This document shows, piece after piece, positions 36,735 to 48,045 of a stretch of 64,000 nucleotides of DNA (positions are counted from its first letter, which is position 1; every line of letters starts with the position of its first letter). Position numbers and translations under genes: made by a program. The notes beneath the pieces are model-generated. The model made no database searches, had not been told where the DNA came from, and was given only the letters and a program-made list of their open reading frames with translations. This DNA is from Topomyia yanbarensis (taxonomy: Eukaryota; Arthropoda; Insecta; Diptera; Culicidae). The stretch spans positions 101,853,845-101,917,844 of the forward strand of contig NC_080671.1 of NCBI RefSeq assembly GCF_030247195.1, written 5' to 3'.

Positions 36735-37370
36735 TGCTACTCATCAGTAACTGACGTCAGCTTGCTGCCAGTTAGACGAGAAATCCATTCCAAGCTGACC
36801 CTAGACCTGACAAGTGGAATGCGAAACGCAAAAATCCAACTTTTCTAAGTTAGATGTTGGGCCCTCATGGACAAATCGGATCACTTTCATTTTCCTTTAA
36901 AAAGCATTAAAAAATTGCATAGTTCCGGGCGTTTGGCTCTCATACCAAAATGCATCACTGTAGACCAGCCAGTTGTTTTAGGCATTGACATACGTTGTGT
37001 AACTGTTTGGATTTTGTGTCTAACTGGCACCAATTCGGTGTCAGCTTGGATTTTAGCGAAGACTCCATATCAAGAAGACTGATATCTCTTTCCTTCCCCC
37101 ATACAAACGAGAAGCGACAGAGGTTACAGCGCCTCTATTGGAAGAAAGGAGGAAGCTTTATGTAAAAATGTATATGTGTGTGTGCATCACTATGGAAAGT
37201 ACCACCTTTACCCGCAAGTGGCGTTGCTGTTACTGTCTCCGGATTCTGGACAGAGTTGCCAGTCTTCTTGATATGGAGTCTTCGATTTTAGCAAGTTGGT
37301 GTCAGTTACTGACGAGTAGAGTACGGCACACATAAATCCAACTTTTCGAAGTTAGAGTCTGTGCTTTTGT
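36735..37370. repeat. Dispersed repeat with direct terminal repeats, copy 3, split by a MITE
   Basis: The AGTAACTGACGTCAGCTT block near 36747 and GTTGGTGTCAGTTACTGACG near 37295 bracket a body with CAGCCAGTTGTTTTAGGC and CTAACTGGCACCAATT. Both phrases occur in copy 1 near 8046 and 8086. The MITE at 37058-37283 is inserted near its right end. Confidence 0.55.
37049..37292. mobile_element. 226-bp MITE with a perfect 9-bp target-site duplication
   Basis: The element spans 37058-37283. Its perfect terminal inverted repeats are at least 24 bp, beginning GAAGACTCCATATCAAGAAG. The flanking GATTTTAGC at 37049-37057 is repeated exactly at 37284-37292. A 9-bp duplication is the hallmark of Mutator-like elements. 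The interior (TTACAGCGCCTCTATTGG and TACCCGCAAGTGGCG) has no ORF. It disrupts a dispersed repeat, so it is the younger of the two. Confidence 0.9.
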
Positions 37371-37424
37371 GTGCCAATCTAATCACTTTTTTTTATCATT
37401 TATGGGGATAAAAAATTGCATAGC

Positions 37425-37495
37425 CTGGTACGGCTTGTGCAAATGTAAATGGACCGGAAAAATGTAGTTTACCGGTACCGTTCGCATCCCTGCCA
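37425..37495. repeat. Repeat segment shared with 43010-43080
   Basis: TACGGCTTGTGCAAATGTAA and the following TAGTTTACSGGTACCGTTCG are nearly identical at 37428-37488 and 43011-43071, in the same orientation, with unrelated flanks. Confidence 0.8.
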
Positions 37496-37499
37496 ACAA

Positions 37500-38460
37500 C
37501 GCAATGCAATGACACCATAGGAAATTGTAAATATAAGCAATAAGAAAGAAACTCGCCTTCTCCAGACAGTTTTGGTATGTATGCATTACATAATAAAATT
37601 TTTGGAAAATCAATCTCGGTTTATAATTTTACCCTAATTTGAATGTAAATGTTCTAAAAATCACCGGTGTCCCAGGTCACTTCAAATTTCATGATATTAT
37701 GGAAATCGATACCCCGTTTCAAATTTGGATAGAATTTTTGAAATGTTGGGATTTGTGGATCGTTAGATATTTTGACCTATTTATCTTTGTTACGAGATTT
37801 TTGAACGTGTAGCTTTTTGAGTATTCGAATATTTGAATGGTTCAATCTATATTTATGCTTTGTTACAACATTGAATCTTCACATGAATTAAGCTGTTAAT
37901 TCTTTGAATTTTGAGGTTCAATACCATGAATTTTTGGAATTTTCAAAAATTTCTAACTTTTTTAATCTTTGATACTTTGAATCTTCTAATATATGAACCT
38001 TTGAAACATTCTTTTAATTTTTGAATCGTTGAATCTTCAAATCTATGGGCCCACGAAACTACGAATATATGGATTTTTAATATTTGAATATTTGATTTTT
38101 TTAAATAGTTATTCTTGAAAAAAATTCGAATTGATACTTGTATTTATTGAATTATTGATTCTTTCATTTTTTACATTCAGATTTTTTGAATCTTGAATTT
38201 TCAGAATTTTGAGGAATCTTTCGCGGACACATGAATCTTTTCATCATAAGAGCGGTGTATGGAATTTTTGCATTTCACTACTATTATTGCACAAACTAAA
38301 TTAATTTCTTCCTTGACCTGAATCAATGTTAACATAATAACAACAGGATACCGTGTACAATACTGCCGTTCTACGCATGTCTCCTGTATATAGGGAATCC
38401 CATAGAACATAGGGCAAATATGCTTATAACGGCAGAATAGTTGACAATAAATAAATTTTC
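37500..38460. other. AT-rich low-complexity stretch
   Basis: Dominated by degenerate TTTGAATCTT/TTTTGAAT words (37790-38215), as at 29650-29720 and 30430-30560. No gene supported. Confidence 0.4.
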
Positions 38461-38521
38461 AAATTTTATAAATCCTATCAACAGAATATTTTTAATTAAT
38501 TTGCGCATAGCACCAACTCAC

Positions 38522-38595
38522 CTCACAGCATCGTCCTCAACGATGATATCCTGCATGTTGTCTTCGCTGTTTTTACACCAACCGTCAACGGACAT
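38522..38595 (-). CDS. Candidate first coding exon of an unidentified minus-strand gene
   Basis: The minus-strand ATG at 38595-38593 (preceding bases ACT, so A at -3) opens MSVDGWCKNSEDNMQDIIVE, then DDAV and two bases AG. It ends in a strong donor AG/GTGAGTTGG with the intron starting at 38521. An internal ATG in AACATG context (Met 14) is an equally good start and would give a shorter, acidic MQDIIVEDDAV peptide. About 570 bp upstream reads like a leader rather than a repeat. No downstream exon was found in 26-38 kb, so the intron is long or the exon is wrong. The family is not recognised. On the minus strand the exon lies downstream of Sfmbt, so it would be an independent gene. Confidence 0.4.
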
Positions 38596-39170
38596 AGTAA
38601 AATCCAGATGGTGGAACCCACGATACTATCGCGCACTCACTCCCGTTCAGATCCGGAGGTACACTTGTATAAACACTACCGGAAGTCGTAGTTGTTAATA
38701 GTAGCTGAATCAGGTTGGATTGGAGCTTAACCGGATAGATTTTGATTGCTCCCTCGCACAAAAGCGCCGTACACCGAAATCTTCCAAATATCACGGTGAT
38801 ACCACCACACCACACCGCTGACACTAGTAGAACGGGGATCACTTTTCTGCGGCTTACTGCTCTCTGCGTGCGTTGCTGTGGCTAATTCCAGCAGTAGCAG
38901 AAACAATTCACTTGATATCTTCTTAACTCCCCAGAATCACTTTTTGATTGCCTTCAATTCGAACTTTTTCTTTGCCCTACTTCGGAGCCGACATCCTCTA
39001 GAAAATTATAAATATTATTCTGGTTCTCCAACACCGGTTGCTCGTACACTTTGGTCAGCACTTTATTTTTCACACTTGCGCCTTTTAACTCCGCTTACTC
39101 CTTCTGTTATTGTTTTCAGACTCCCCCGAATATATTGAGTAACAGTTGTTGCGATTACTGCTGAACTGCG
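38596..39170 (-). promoter_or_regulatory. Probable 5' leader of the minus-strand gene
   Basis: Read on the minus strand, this is AAGTG- and AACAA-rich, non-repetitive text of the kind found in dipteran 5' leaders (for example AAGATATCAAGTGAATTG). An 84-codon upstream frame (IPVLLVSAVWCGG...) overlaps the ATG at 38595 and may be an upstream ORF or chance. The start point is unresolved; CAGTTCAGC near 39162-39170 is one candidate initiator. Confidence 0.3.
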
Positions 39171-41000
39171 CCTTCTTTGATCACACCGTCACCGCGCACC
39201 TTAATTTTACTACAATGTAGCAGCAGCAGCAGCTGATTGATGACACGGACTGTTGCCGATACCAGAAACTGGCGTTGATATGGGAAAGGAAACCGCACGA
39301 GGGTGGTGGTTCGCAACCCAAAAAAAAAACAATAATTGAACCCACCGTCAATCGGGGCGGCCGTCTCGTCGTTGTCGCACCGCAAAACAATATTTATTCT
39401 TGCTCACTCACCGCTGCTCTATACGTTCACCCGCGCACCGCAACCCCACTGACGACGTGTGGCATGTCGCGCGCACGTAACATCCGTATATGTATAAACA
39501 CACACGCGTTCTTCTACTGGCACGGCACGACACGGCGCGACCACGAGACCGAATTTCAGTTCTGGCGATGATGACCCGGCCCTGGAATTAACTTGAATTG
39601 CGAATAATGCTACTTTTTTTCAACTGCTTGAAGAAACACTCTTATTTGCGCGGTGATCCGCGCACTTCCACTTTCAGAACGTTACCGCGGCCTGGGTATC
39701 CTTCCGATTTTGCCGCTGCAATCTCGCGCACGGTTCCCCTACTACTACTAATCTCGAACTAATCACCAGCGATTCCTAGTATCACACACGAGACTATTCA
39801 CGGTGCGGACAATGTTGTTTTTCCAGGCAAACACACTCTTCTTTTTTTACCTCCTGACGTTTCAATCGAATCAGATGAATGCACAGAAAAAACTACCCAC
39901 AATGCTTGATGAAAAGGGGGAACACAGCAGAACAGTTGTAGCTTCGACTCACCCGATAGTGAGAGACCGAGAGCGAAAAATCCGCACAACACACTTTGCC
40001 GACTTTCAGCCGATTTCTGGTGGCGGGAAACAGCTGAGTCCGTAGGTGACGCTATGTTGCTGTATTGCTACGCGCTTGGGCGGTAACGGGTGAAAACGGT
40101 TGCTGGACCAGCAAAAGCTACCGGAACCGGCCGGAAGCGACGGTTTTGCTCGGAAAGCACTCAAATCAAACCCTCTTTGATAGAAACGCTGCCGAAAAAC
40201 GTCCGTTCCTATGTAAAACTACACTGGATCTACTTTCGTCTCGCGTAGTAAAAAATGCGCTACGGTCGTAGAGACGCGTTGAGTGTTGGTTGAAACGAAG
40301 GGGGAACAGTCGGCGGGGTTCGTCAGCTGCGATTGTGTTGGTACACTGTAGCGAGGTGATTTGGATGTGTGTTGCACACATCCAAGCTGGCAGACCGGGT
40401 TTTCTGAGCAACGTCGGTGGTAGCGGCGTAGCACGGGCACGTGAGAGTGTATTGAGATAAATTACGCCTTTTCTTTGCAGGTCCATCCGTACCTAGGCGA
40501 GACTGCTCGCATACACCACATATACACAACACATTCTCGAACGCGCCGGCATACAAGGCTCTAGAATAGTATGGTAACGAGTGTTATTTTTCACCCATAC
40601 ACTAGCACGTTGCCGTAACCCAGAACGAATTCGTCTTGATAAGCAATGTTGTGTTGCACGATCATCGTCGTCAGCCAGCCGTAATCATCATTTCCTCCGC
40701 CCGCCGTGCGACAAGTGGTATGAGAGAGAGTGAAGGAGATTTTATGAGACGAGCTTTTTTCGCACTGGTATATATTTATATTGTACATAAATGCATAGGT
40801 ACAATGCGACCAAAAGCTGCTACAGTTGGCTGTATGGAAGAGCGAGGTGGCAATATCGTTGCGCACAGAAGCGTGGAGGTGCGTTTAGTGGAGCTTCACC
40901 GGTTGCAGTTTGCTGAACCACGTGGTTTATAAATTTGGTACTGTTTAGGGTTCATGAAGATTATTACCGATCCTTGATTAGCGTATTTTCCGATAAAAGC
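39171..41000. promoter_or_regulatory. GC-richer, low-repeat region upstream of the minus-strand gene
   Basis: No dispersed repeats are recognised here, unlike both flanks. It contains an AGC tract at 39220-39234 and many overlapping spurious frames. A plus-strand acceptor-like sequence, CCTTTTCTTTGCAG/GTCC, is near 40480. It is probably promoter, enhancer or leader DNA. The direction is not certain. Confidence 0.3.
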
Positions 41001-41331
41001 TTCTGATATTCTAGATTTTGACTTGGCACCTAAGTGAAAAACATTTCAAAATTCCATTTTGCATAAATTACCAACAATTTTTGCATACACCCAACAAAGC
41101 TGAAATACGAGACCAATCGTATGATGAAAAAGCTGATCAAAAGTTACAAGAGCTGCATAGAACACTGGCTGCATTGTATTACCAACAACAGTTTATTCAG
41201 CACATCTGAACTCTAGTATCCGTCCATTTGAATTTGGCTGAACTGTATGCCAAACAGCTTATATGACCACTTCTAATAAACCCATTAGAGTTTTTAGAAT
41301 GGTTTTATTTCTTATAAGTTTTCCTAACACA

Positions 41332-41390
41332 ACTGTCAAACGCATAATTTAGCTAAAACCAAATAGCTAAAATATGCGTTTGACAGTTTA
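41332..41390. repeat. Short hairpin with arms of about 25 bp
   Basis: AACTGTCAAACGCATAATTT AGCTA pairs with TAGCTAAAATATGCGTTTGACAGTT (each given here only in short blocks) around AAACCAAA. No gene is associated. Confidence 0.7.
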
Positions 41391-41514
41391 GCGGTGCGCT
41401 GTTGGAAACTGATTTGATGTTAACTTTAATGTTTCTGAACATATTTATTGTTGCTTTCCCATCTGTGTAGGCGCTGACCCCGTGCGTTAACGGATTCGAT
41501 GATTCCCTTACCGG

Positions 41515-42040
41515 ATGGTCAAACAGAGGTCGAATAAGGCTCGACATCTAAGGAAACCCCTCCTTCTTCCCCCAACCGACTCAAACACTACCCAGACTAA
41601 ATCACTGGATCTCTTACAGATTTCTACGGATCTGACAGAGTGGTTCTTGGTTGTGACCGATATATCAATGGTCCACTCGGATAATGTTAGGGTCTTGTTC
41701 GCCAACTTGAGGCAAGTAAGGCGTATATTCCAGCTCTAAAGGTAGAGTTTGAAGGCGTCGTCAACGATGAGAGTTTGACATGTGAAATAAGGGGGTTAGT
41801 TGATTTAGAGACCGCTTACTTCAGCCGGTGAAAATACTTGATTGCAAGCGTTTGCAATTTGTAGTAGTCGCGGGGGATGATTCGAAATCTTATCCCCTAT
41901 CAAACTTTCGTCGGGTGAATTTCGCTGGGTCCACTTTGCCACGTTGCATCCTCTTGCACAAGGTTCGTTTGTTTGTACTGCAGATCATTAACAGACTTCA
42001 TTGCAAACAATTGGATCACATACTCACTAGACAATTTTGA
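41515..42040 (+). pseudogene. Non-LTR retrotransposon ORF1 (gag-like) fragment
   Basis: From about 41723 the plus-strand translation gives YIPALKVEFEGVVNDESLTC, then after a frameshift KILDCKRLQFVVVAGD, then a shifted LPRCILLHKVRLFV and finally LHCKQLDHI. The last block resembles the start of an NCKQLGH-type zinc knuckle. This matches the ORF1 region of Jockey/CR1-like elements and parallels 10028-10230. The preceding frame at 41515-41739 may be the more N-terminal part of ORF1, but I cannot recognise it. Truncated and frame-broken. Confidence 0.6.
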
Positions 42041-42044
42041 CTTT

Positions 42045-42640
42045 TTTTACGGAACACTGTTAAAAGTTTGTATGTGAAAACATATGAAAAATAGGCAATG
42101 GAAATAATAAATTCAGTACAAAATGCCAGTATCATCTTGTGCATCCCAAAATCTTCAGATATATAGCTTAAGTACACCTTAAGACAACATTGACGAAGAC
42201 TGTAAATTGATCCGATTTTGCAGTAAAAAGATATTCTCATATAAAGTTATGTGTTGCCTCTCTTTCTCGCACACAAGGATGCAAAATGCCTACCTTTTCT
42301 ACGGCTGTAATTTTTCTGCCTTCATTCTCCTTTCTCATACGACGCTGCTATCGTTCGCTAGTGCAGGACGCCCAGCGCTGTACGGCAGCCTGTAAGCAAA
42401 GCAGTAACATGACAAAAAAATACTGCCCCCAGTACAGCCACCAGACGCGAGCGGTACAGCTTCTCTTTCCTTATTTTACAATTTTTAATCTATTCAATAT
42501 TTTTAATCACAAACGACGTTCATTTACGCCACGACCGGCATCAACGCTTTCGTGTGCGGGCCTCTCTCTTTGACTATGCAGAGAAAAGTGTCCAAAGCAA
42601 GAGAACAAACTTTACTATGCCACACTCTCACCGAGCAGTC
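42045..42640. other. Non-coding stretch, nothing assigned
   Basis: Pyrimidine-rich blocks, no recognisable gene or element boundary. Confidence 0.3.
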
Positions 42641-42643
42641 GGA

Positions 42644-42941
42644 GTACAGCAGCAAAACTAAAATCTTGAGCGTTTTTTCAAAATGTCATATCTGCAATGA
42701 GTTACTCTCTTTGTTTTTCTTTCTCTTCTCTTTTAATTATTCGGTCACTTTAACATTTATCCCTCAGCTCTTTGCATAATATGCTAGTTAAAACCACCGT
42801 CTTTCGATCTGTACTGTAAAATAAGTGAAAAGTGTTATAGTGACGCCGTAAAAATCGAAAGAGAAAGTAAACAAAGAGAGTAACTCATTGCAGATATGAC
42901 GTTTTGAAAAAACGCTCAAGAAATGTATTTTACTGCTGTAC
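42644..42941. mobile_element. Foldback element with arms of about 87 bp
   Basis: The left arm 42644-42731 (GTACAGCAGCAAAACT through TCTTGAGCGTTTTTTCAAAA and TCTGCAATGAGTTACTC) is complementary to 42856-42941, around a 124-bp loop. Mismatches are few in the central 45 bp. No ORF. Confidence 0.75.
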
Positions 42942-43084
42942 GGAAAAGTGTACTCGATTTGGCTACCGTTCTGTCAAGAGCAGTAGTGATGCGTCGCTGT
43001 AGCGGGCTGTACGGCTTGTGCAAATGTAAATGTACCGGAAAAAATGTAGTTTACGGGTACCGTTCGCATCCTTGGTTCTGGAGA

Positions 43085-45848
43085 TCCAAATGGAGAATTT
43101 TGGCGAATAAGTTTGTACAATTTTTGGATTATAAGAGCGGCAACTTGTGTGAACTTCCATGGCCGTCGAACCTGTAGGAACACTAGCCGGTGCGGAGCCA
43201 AGGGATGTGAATTTCGTCACCATCCAATGTTGCATACGTCACTTTCTCGTCAGAGAAATACCAGCAATAATCGGTGCGCTACCACATCCATCAAAAACCA
43301 TTCTCATCACCATTGTAGCCAGTCGGTATTCTTTCGGATCATTCCCGTTGTTCTTCACGGAACTACCAAATCTATTAAAGTGTTTGCGTTTCTTGATGAA
43401 GGCTCTCATGGAACTCTCATCGAACACGACCTTGCCGAGCAAGTGCCAGGATAAATATCCCCTATTTGTCTGACTTGGACCGCAAATATGTCTCGGTTGG
43501 AATCAAAATCGCAAGTAGTTTCATTGTATGTTTCTGGAATAGGTCAGCAGAATCGTTATCATCTTTCGAATATCAGAACTGTTGAAGCTCTAAACCTTCC
43601 CCGTCAGACTTTACGTTTTGAGCAATTGCAAAGTAACTTCCGTCACCTGGTGAGTCTTGCTGAAGAAAGCTATGAATCTTTTGTTAGGATTTCGCAACCT
43701 ACGGTTCGCGGTTCCGTTAGGAATGAGTGAAATTGACCATGGACCGATAGCGACTAAAACACGTTTGAGTTGGTGTGTTTCTGGAAGTCTCGATTCCCAA
43801 CACGGACCTAAACACGTCAGTCTTCATATTTGCGAATGCAACAAAAAGAAAATCTCGAGACAACGATGAGAGAGTACTTCAATGCGGATTCCATGGGAGC
43901 AGCACCGAGTGAACCACGGGATGTCTGAAGACAAACGAGCTCAAAGACTTCTTGAAGGCACGACAACTAGGATTGGAAACCGATTCCAAGCCGGCTTAAT
44001 TTGGCGATACGACGGAATAAACCTACCGGATAGCTTTCCTGTGGCAGTGCAACGGCTAAAATGTCTGGAGCGACGAATGCAGAAGGACGCAGTTTTGAGG
44101 GATAATCTTCGTCGTCAGATCCGCGAGTATCAAGAGAAGGGATATGCTCATCAACTTGCGAACGAAGAACAACTCACGGTCGATGCTAAACGCGTGTGGT
44201 ATCCGACCATCAGCACCGTGATGAACCCCAACAAACCGGGAAAAGTGCGCCTCGTGTGGGATGCTGCGGCCCAAGTGGCCGGTATCTCATTGAATAGCCT
44301 TCTTCTACCAGGACCAGATTTGTTAACACCATTGCCTCCCGTCTTGTTCCGCTTCCGTCAATATCCAGTTGCTGTTTCTGGTGTCATCAAGGAAATGTAC
44401 CATCAAATTGGTATCATTCAAATCGACCGCTATTCCCCGTGTTTTTATGGCGTGATGATCCTGACCAATCTCCACAAATTTTCGCGATGGATGGCAATAT
44501 TTCACACTACTTGCTCGCCACCATTCGTGCAATTTGTTAAAAAATTTAAATGCAAAGGAGTTTGTGTCACAGTATCCCGAGGCAGCGAGCGACATAGTAA
44601 AGTGTCACCTTGGTAGCTATGAGACGGTCGAAGATGCGAAAAGAATTGCTGAGGGCGTGAAGGTGGTGCATTCCAAAGGCGGATTTGAGATTCGAAATTT
44701 GGCATCAAATAGTGAAGCTGTATTGGAGCATCTGGGCGGAGCAAAAGTGAAAGGTGTGAAGGAGTTGACATCGACTGGAAATGCCAGTACAGAGCTTGTG
44801 TTGGGAATGATTTGGCAGTCAGATGTAGACGAATTGCGGTTCTTAACGACGTTTCCTACAGAAATCGCTAAACTCATCGATGTGGAGGCCAGAACACCGA
44901 AACGACAGATCCTGAAATGCATCACGGCCCTGTTTGACCCACTTGGGTTGCTGGCATCCTGGTTGGTCGATCAAGAGCAAAAAGATGGATTGCGTTTTTT
45001 ACGTGTCTCGTCTCACAGTTCGCGCAGTAAACGTAGAGGTTGCCTTCGACTTGTCCACGCACTGCTGCATTCATTCCATTCGAAGATTCATCGTTCGACG
45101 GGGTGCCCCAAATGGGATTTACTCCGACAATGTACGAATTTTTTTCGGGGTTGAACGCATTTTAAAGCAGCAAATCGCGAGCATCTATGAGAACGCAGTC
45201 CTTTACTAACGCTCTTACAAAATGGGTGTGCATACAGCCATACACCCCGAATATGGGATGCTCCTGGGAGCGATTAGTTCGGTCTATTAGGATGGCAATG
45301 ACTAACCTTCCACAGGATCGTAAACTGGACGATGACGCATTACACACCGCTGTCGTGGAGGCAGAGGCGATTGTTAACACACCTATTTACCCTATTTATC
45401 TCTAAATTCGGCAGAACAGGAAGCGATCACCCCGAACCATTTTCTGCTGGTTTCTTCCACTAGCATAACTTAGCCTACTGTTAACCTAGCAGATGCCACT
45501 AAAGCAGTTCGGGGCACATGGCACTTGATCCAGTATAATCTTGACCACTTTTGGCGCGGTTGGATTCGTGAATATTCACTCACGTTAATTAGAAGAACCA
45601 AGTTGTTTGGCGATTCAAGGGCTGTGCAAAAGAGAGATTTGCTCGTGGTAATCGATGATACAAAGGGAAATGGATGGATTCGAGGTGAGGTATTGGAGGT
45701 CCACCCAGGTAGAGATGGCAGAATAAGACACGTAGGGCGTAGTGCAGACATCTACTGGAGTATTTCGGAGGCCTGTGTCCAAGTTGGCGATCCTCGAGAT
45801 GAACCATACCGATAAACATGAGGCTGATACCCATCTTTACGTGGAGGG
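43085..45848 (+). pseudogene. Degenerate BEL/Pao LTR retrotransposon, gag-pol remnant
   Basis: Plus-strand pieces occur in BEL/Pao order. A Cys/His knuckle-like CGAKGCEFRHHPMLH is near 43206-43250. The A17-type aspartic protease active site FLDEGSHGTLI lies near 43391-43425. The RT N-terminal region is the 244-codon frame 43882-44616, with YPTISTVMNPNKPGKVRLVW and GVIKEMYHQIGI. After a frameshift at about 44515 the RT continues (GGFEIRNLASNSEAVLEHL, then ILKCITALFDPLGLLASWLV). Integrase core text, RRFIVRRGAPNGIYSDNV, is near 45078-45135. The DUF5641-type C-terminus lies at 45525-45815. The YVDD box, RNase H and the N-terminal part of integrase are missing. At least five frame changes make it inactive. 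Confidence 0.85.
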
Positions 45849-46047
45849 GACTGTTGGAACCGGCACCCCATCCTACACCACTATAGTGAATGTAGTGGAG
45901 CTCAATCGTGTCTGTTAACCTAGCAATGCCACACGAGCGCCAGAATAGCACGCAATTTTTTATTGAGGCAGAGTGAACGTGAACTTTAAAAGTAGTATTT
46001 TCTTTAATTTAGTTCTTTTGAAGTATACTTATTTTCTACGACAGCTT
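45841..46047 (+). repeat. Probable polypurine tract and 3' LTR remnant of the BEL/Pao element
   Basis: GTGGAGGGGA at 45841-45850 sits 26 bp after the DUF5641 stop codon and is followed by TGTTGGAACCGGCACC, the typical TG start of an LTR. The right edge is a guess; no 5' LTR partner was found upstream in this window. Confidence 0.4.
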
Positions 46048-46494
46048 GAATGAGAACAGAACTTATAGAACTATATTCTAGCCTTAAAAGCAAAGGATCT
46101 TCCAGACCGCCATTCTCAGCAACTATTATACAAATTGAAACTGTAGAACAGTTGAACCGTTTCACGCTTCTAGCTCATCGTCTGACTCTCGCCGGCCGTA
46201 AGTTATATCATTCTGTTCCTGCTGTCCGCATCGCGCCATCGGGGTTCAACTCATACGCGGTTGGCATTATGGAAGCCCTCGATCTCCCTCGCCACAGTCG
46301 AGCAATTGCAGCCAGTGATCATCAGGCGTCCCGATTCTGTGTATGGAATGGATGAAAGGGTCTTCCAACCCGCCACAAATGGCAAGTAGACATCTGATCC
46401 GAACACTTCAAGCGCTAATGACCTTCCAACGCACTCCACACGGCCACAGGGTTTCTCTCTCTACTGAACCTGATCCGTCCTCCAACAACATCTA

Positions 46495-46772
46495 GGTTTA
46501 CTGCCAGAATGTTGGTGGCTTAAATTCATCAAAGGACAGCTATTAGTTCGCGACCACGGGCTGCTGTTATTACGTCATCGCCTTGACCAAGAAGTGGCTC
46601 GACAACCGTACTCTGTCCGGCCAGGTGTTTGATTCAACATTCGATGTTTACCCCTGTGAACGCAACGCCTTCAACAGCCATAAGACATCAGGTGGTGGTG
46701 TGCTTATCGAAGTTCGCCATGGTATAAAAGCCCGAGTGATCAACGATGACCGGTGGGTGATTTGCATTTAGG
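46495..46772 (+). pseudogene. Non-LTR retrotransposon endonuclease fragment
   Basis: Plus-strand translation gives YCQNVGGLNSSKD, a stop, then ALTKKWLDNRTLSGQVFDST and TSGGGVLIEVRHGIKARVI. These are the N-terminal motifs of an apurinic-like endonuclease domain (QN-GG; TETWLD; GGGV-IAVR) of a Jockey/CR1-like element. It is 5' and 3' truncated, with one internal stop. Confidence 0.65.
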
Positions 46773-47073
46773 GATGGACACTATTTTAGCTTTTATCGGG
46801 TTCCTTGTCAAGTGGGAGTCAAATACCATCGCCACAGTGTTAAAACTACACTAAAGTCCGGTAGCAACGGTCTGGCGACCTGATCGATAGTCACAGGAGA
46901 GTTTTTCAGTCGTATTCTGCATTACGACGGATCGGTTTTTCGAACGAATTTTATTTGCATTCTCAATAACGACAGCAAAACTAAACGGGAGTTTGCTTCG
47001 ATCGCACCACATTCGTTCGAATATGTGATCCGTTAGTGGCGATATATATTATATTTCCTGATTGTACATCATA
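46773..47073. other. Spacer between retroelement fragments
   Basis: No coding or repeat boundary could be assigned. The part next to 47074 may be the 3' tail of the RTE-type element. Confidence 0.35.
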
Positions 47074-47960
47074 TTAACATGATTTAATCTGTTCCACAAT
47101 ATTCCGCCACGTCACTCGGTCAGTTGGTGCTTGTCTCCAACTTCTCAGGTGCCCGATACTCGCCAGGTTCTGCACCACTTGGTCCAGCCACCGGGAACAC
47201 TGCGCTCCTCTCTGTATGGTACCTGCCGGGTTGGAGGTGAAACCAACTTGGTGCGATTGTTGTCCGGCATCCTCACAACATGGCCCGCCCACCGTACCCT
47301 TCCAGCTTGAGCTACTTTCCGGATACTTGGCTCACCATAAAGTCGCGCAAGTTCGTGGTTCATCCTTCTCCTCTACACGCCATCCTCCTGCACACCACCG
47401 AAGATTGTTCTCAGCACCCTTCTTTCGAAGACTTCGAGTGCTTGCAGATCCTCCTCGAGCATTATCCACGTTTCGTGCCCGTAGAGAACCACCGGTCTAA
47501 TCAGCGTGTTGTACATGGCGCATTTCGTGCGGTGGTGAAGCTTCCTGGATCTGCTGGCAGCACTGCTTCAAGATGCTGCGCGTACGTCGGTTTCCCTCAG
47601 TTGGTCCAGGTTATACCGCGGCGGGCGCCGGCATCTTACACTGTTCACTACGGATAGTTTTGGACGCAGTTTAACCGACACCAGATAGTGGTCCGAGTTG
47701 ATGTTAGCGCCCCGATAGGTCCTTACGTCGATAATGTCCGAGAAGTGCCGTCCATCAATCAGAACATGATCAATTTGCGTCTCTGTTTGTTGCGGTGATC
47801 TCCAGGTGATATCGGTGCAGGAGACGGTGCTGGAAGAACGTGCCCCTTATGGCCATGTTCTTGGAGGTGGTGAAATCGATTAGTCTTAGGCCGTTCTCGT
47901 TCGTCTGCTGGTGGCGCTGAACCTTCCAATTACCGGTCTGTATTCCACCTCTTGGCCAAC
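47074..47960 (-). pseudogene. RTE-type non-LTR element, 3' half
   Basis: On the minus strand, 47957-47650 encodes the C-terminal part of an RTE-type endonuclease in broken frames. VGQEVEYRPVIGRFS is followed by HVLIDGRHFSDIIDVRTYRG and INSDHYLVSVKLRP. After a deletion that removes most of the reverse transcriptase, 47530-47074 carries the typical RTE C-terminus (TLIRPVVLYGHETW, LARLYGEPSIRKVAQAGRVR, WAGHVVRMPDN). The 5' half of the same endonuclease lies at 50591-51110, so the element was split by the insertion at 47967-50590. Inactive. Confidence 0.8.
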
Positions 47961-48045
47961 CTGAGCATTTGTATTTGTATTTGTATTTAACAATTTACGT
48001 CCATCTGACAATGAGTCTTAATGAACTAAATTAAAAATAATTAAC

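Noticed and set aside
38201..38410. Upstream or downstream exon of the minus-strand gene in this frame
   Set aside because: No acceptor followed by a phase-compatible frame was found after the donor at 38521; the sequence is AT-rich low complexity.
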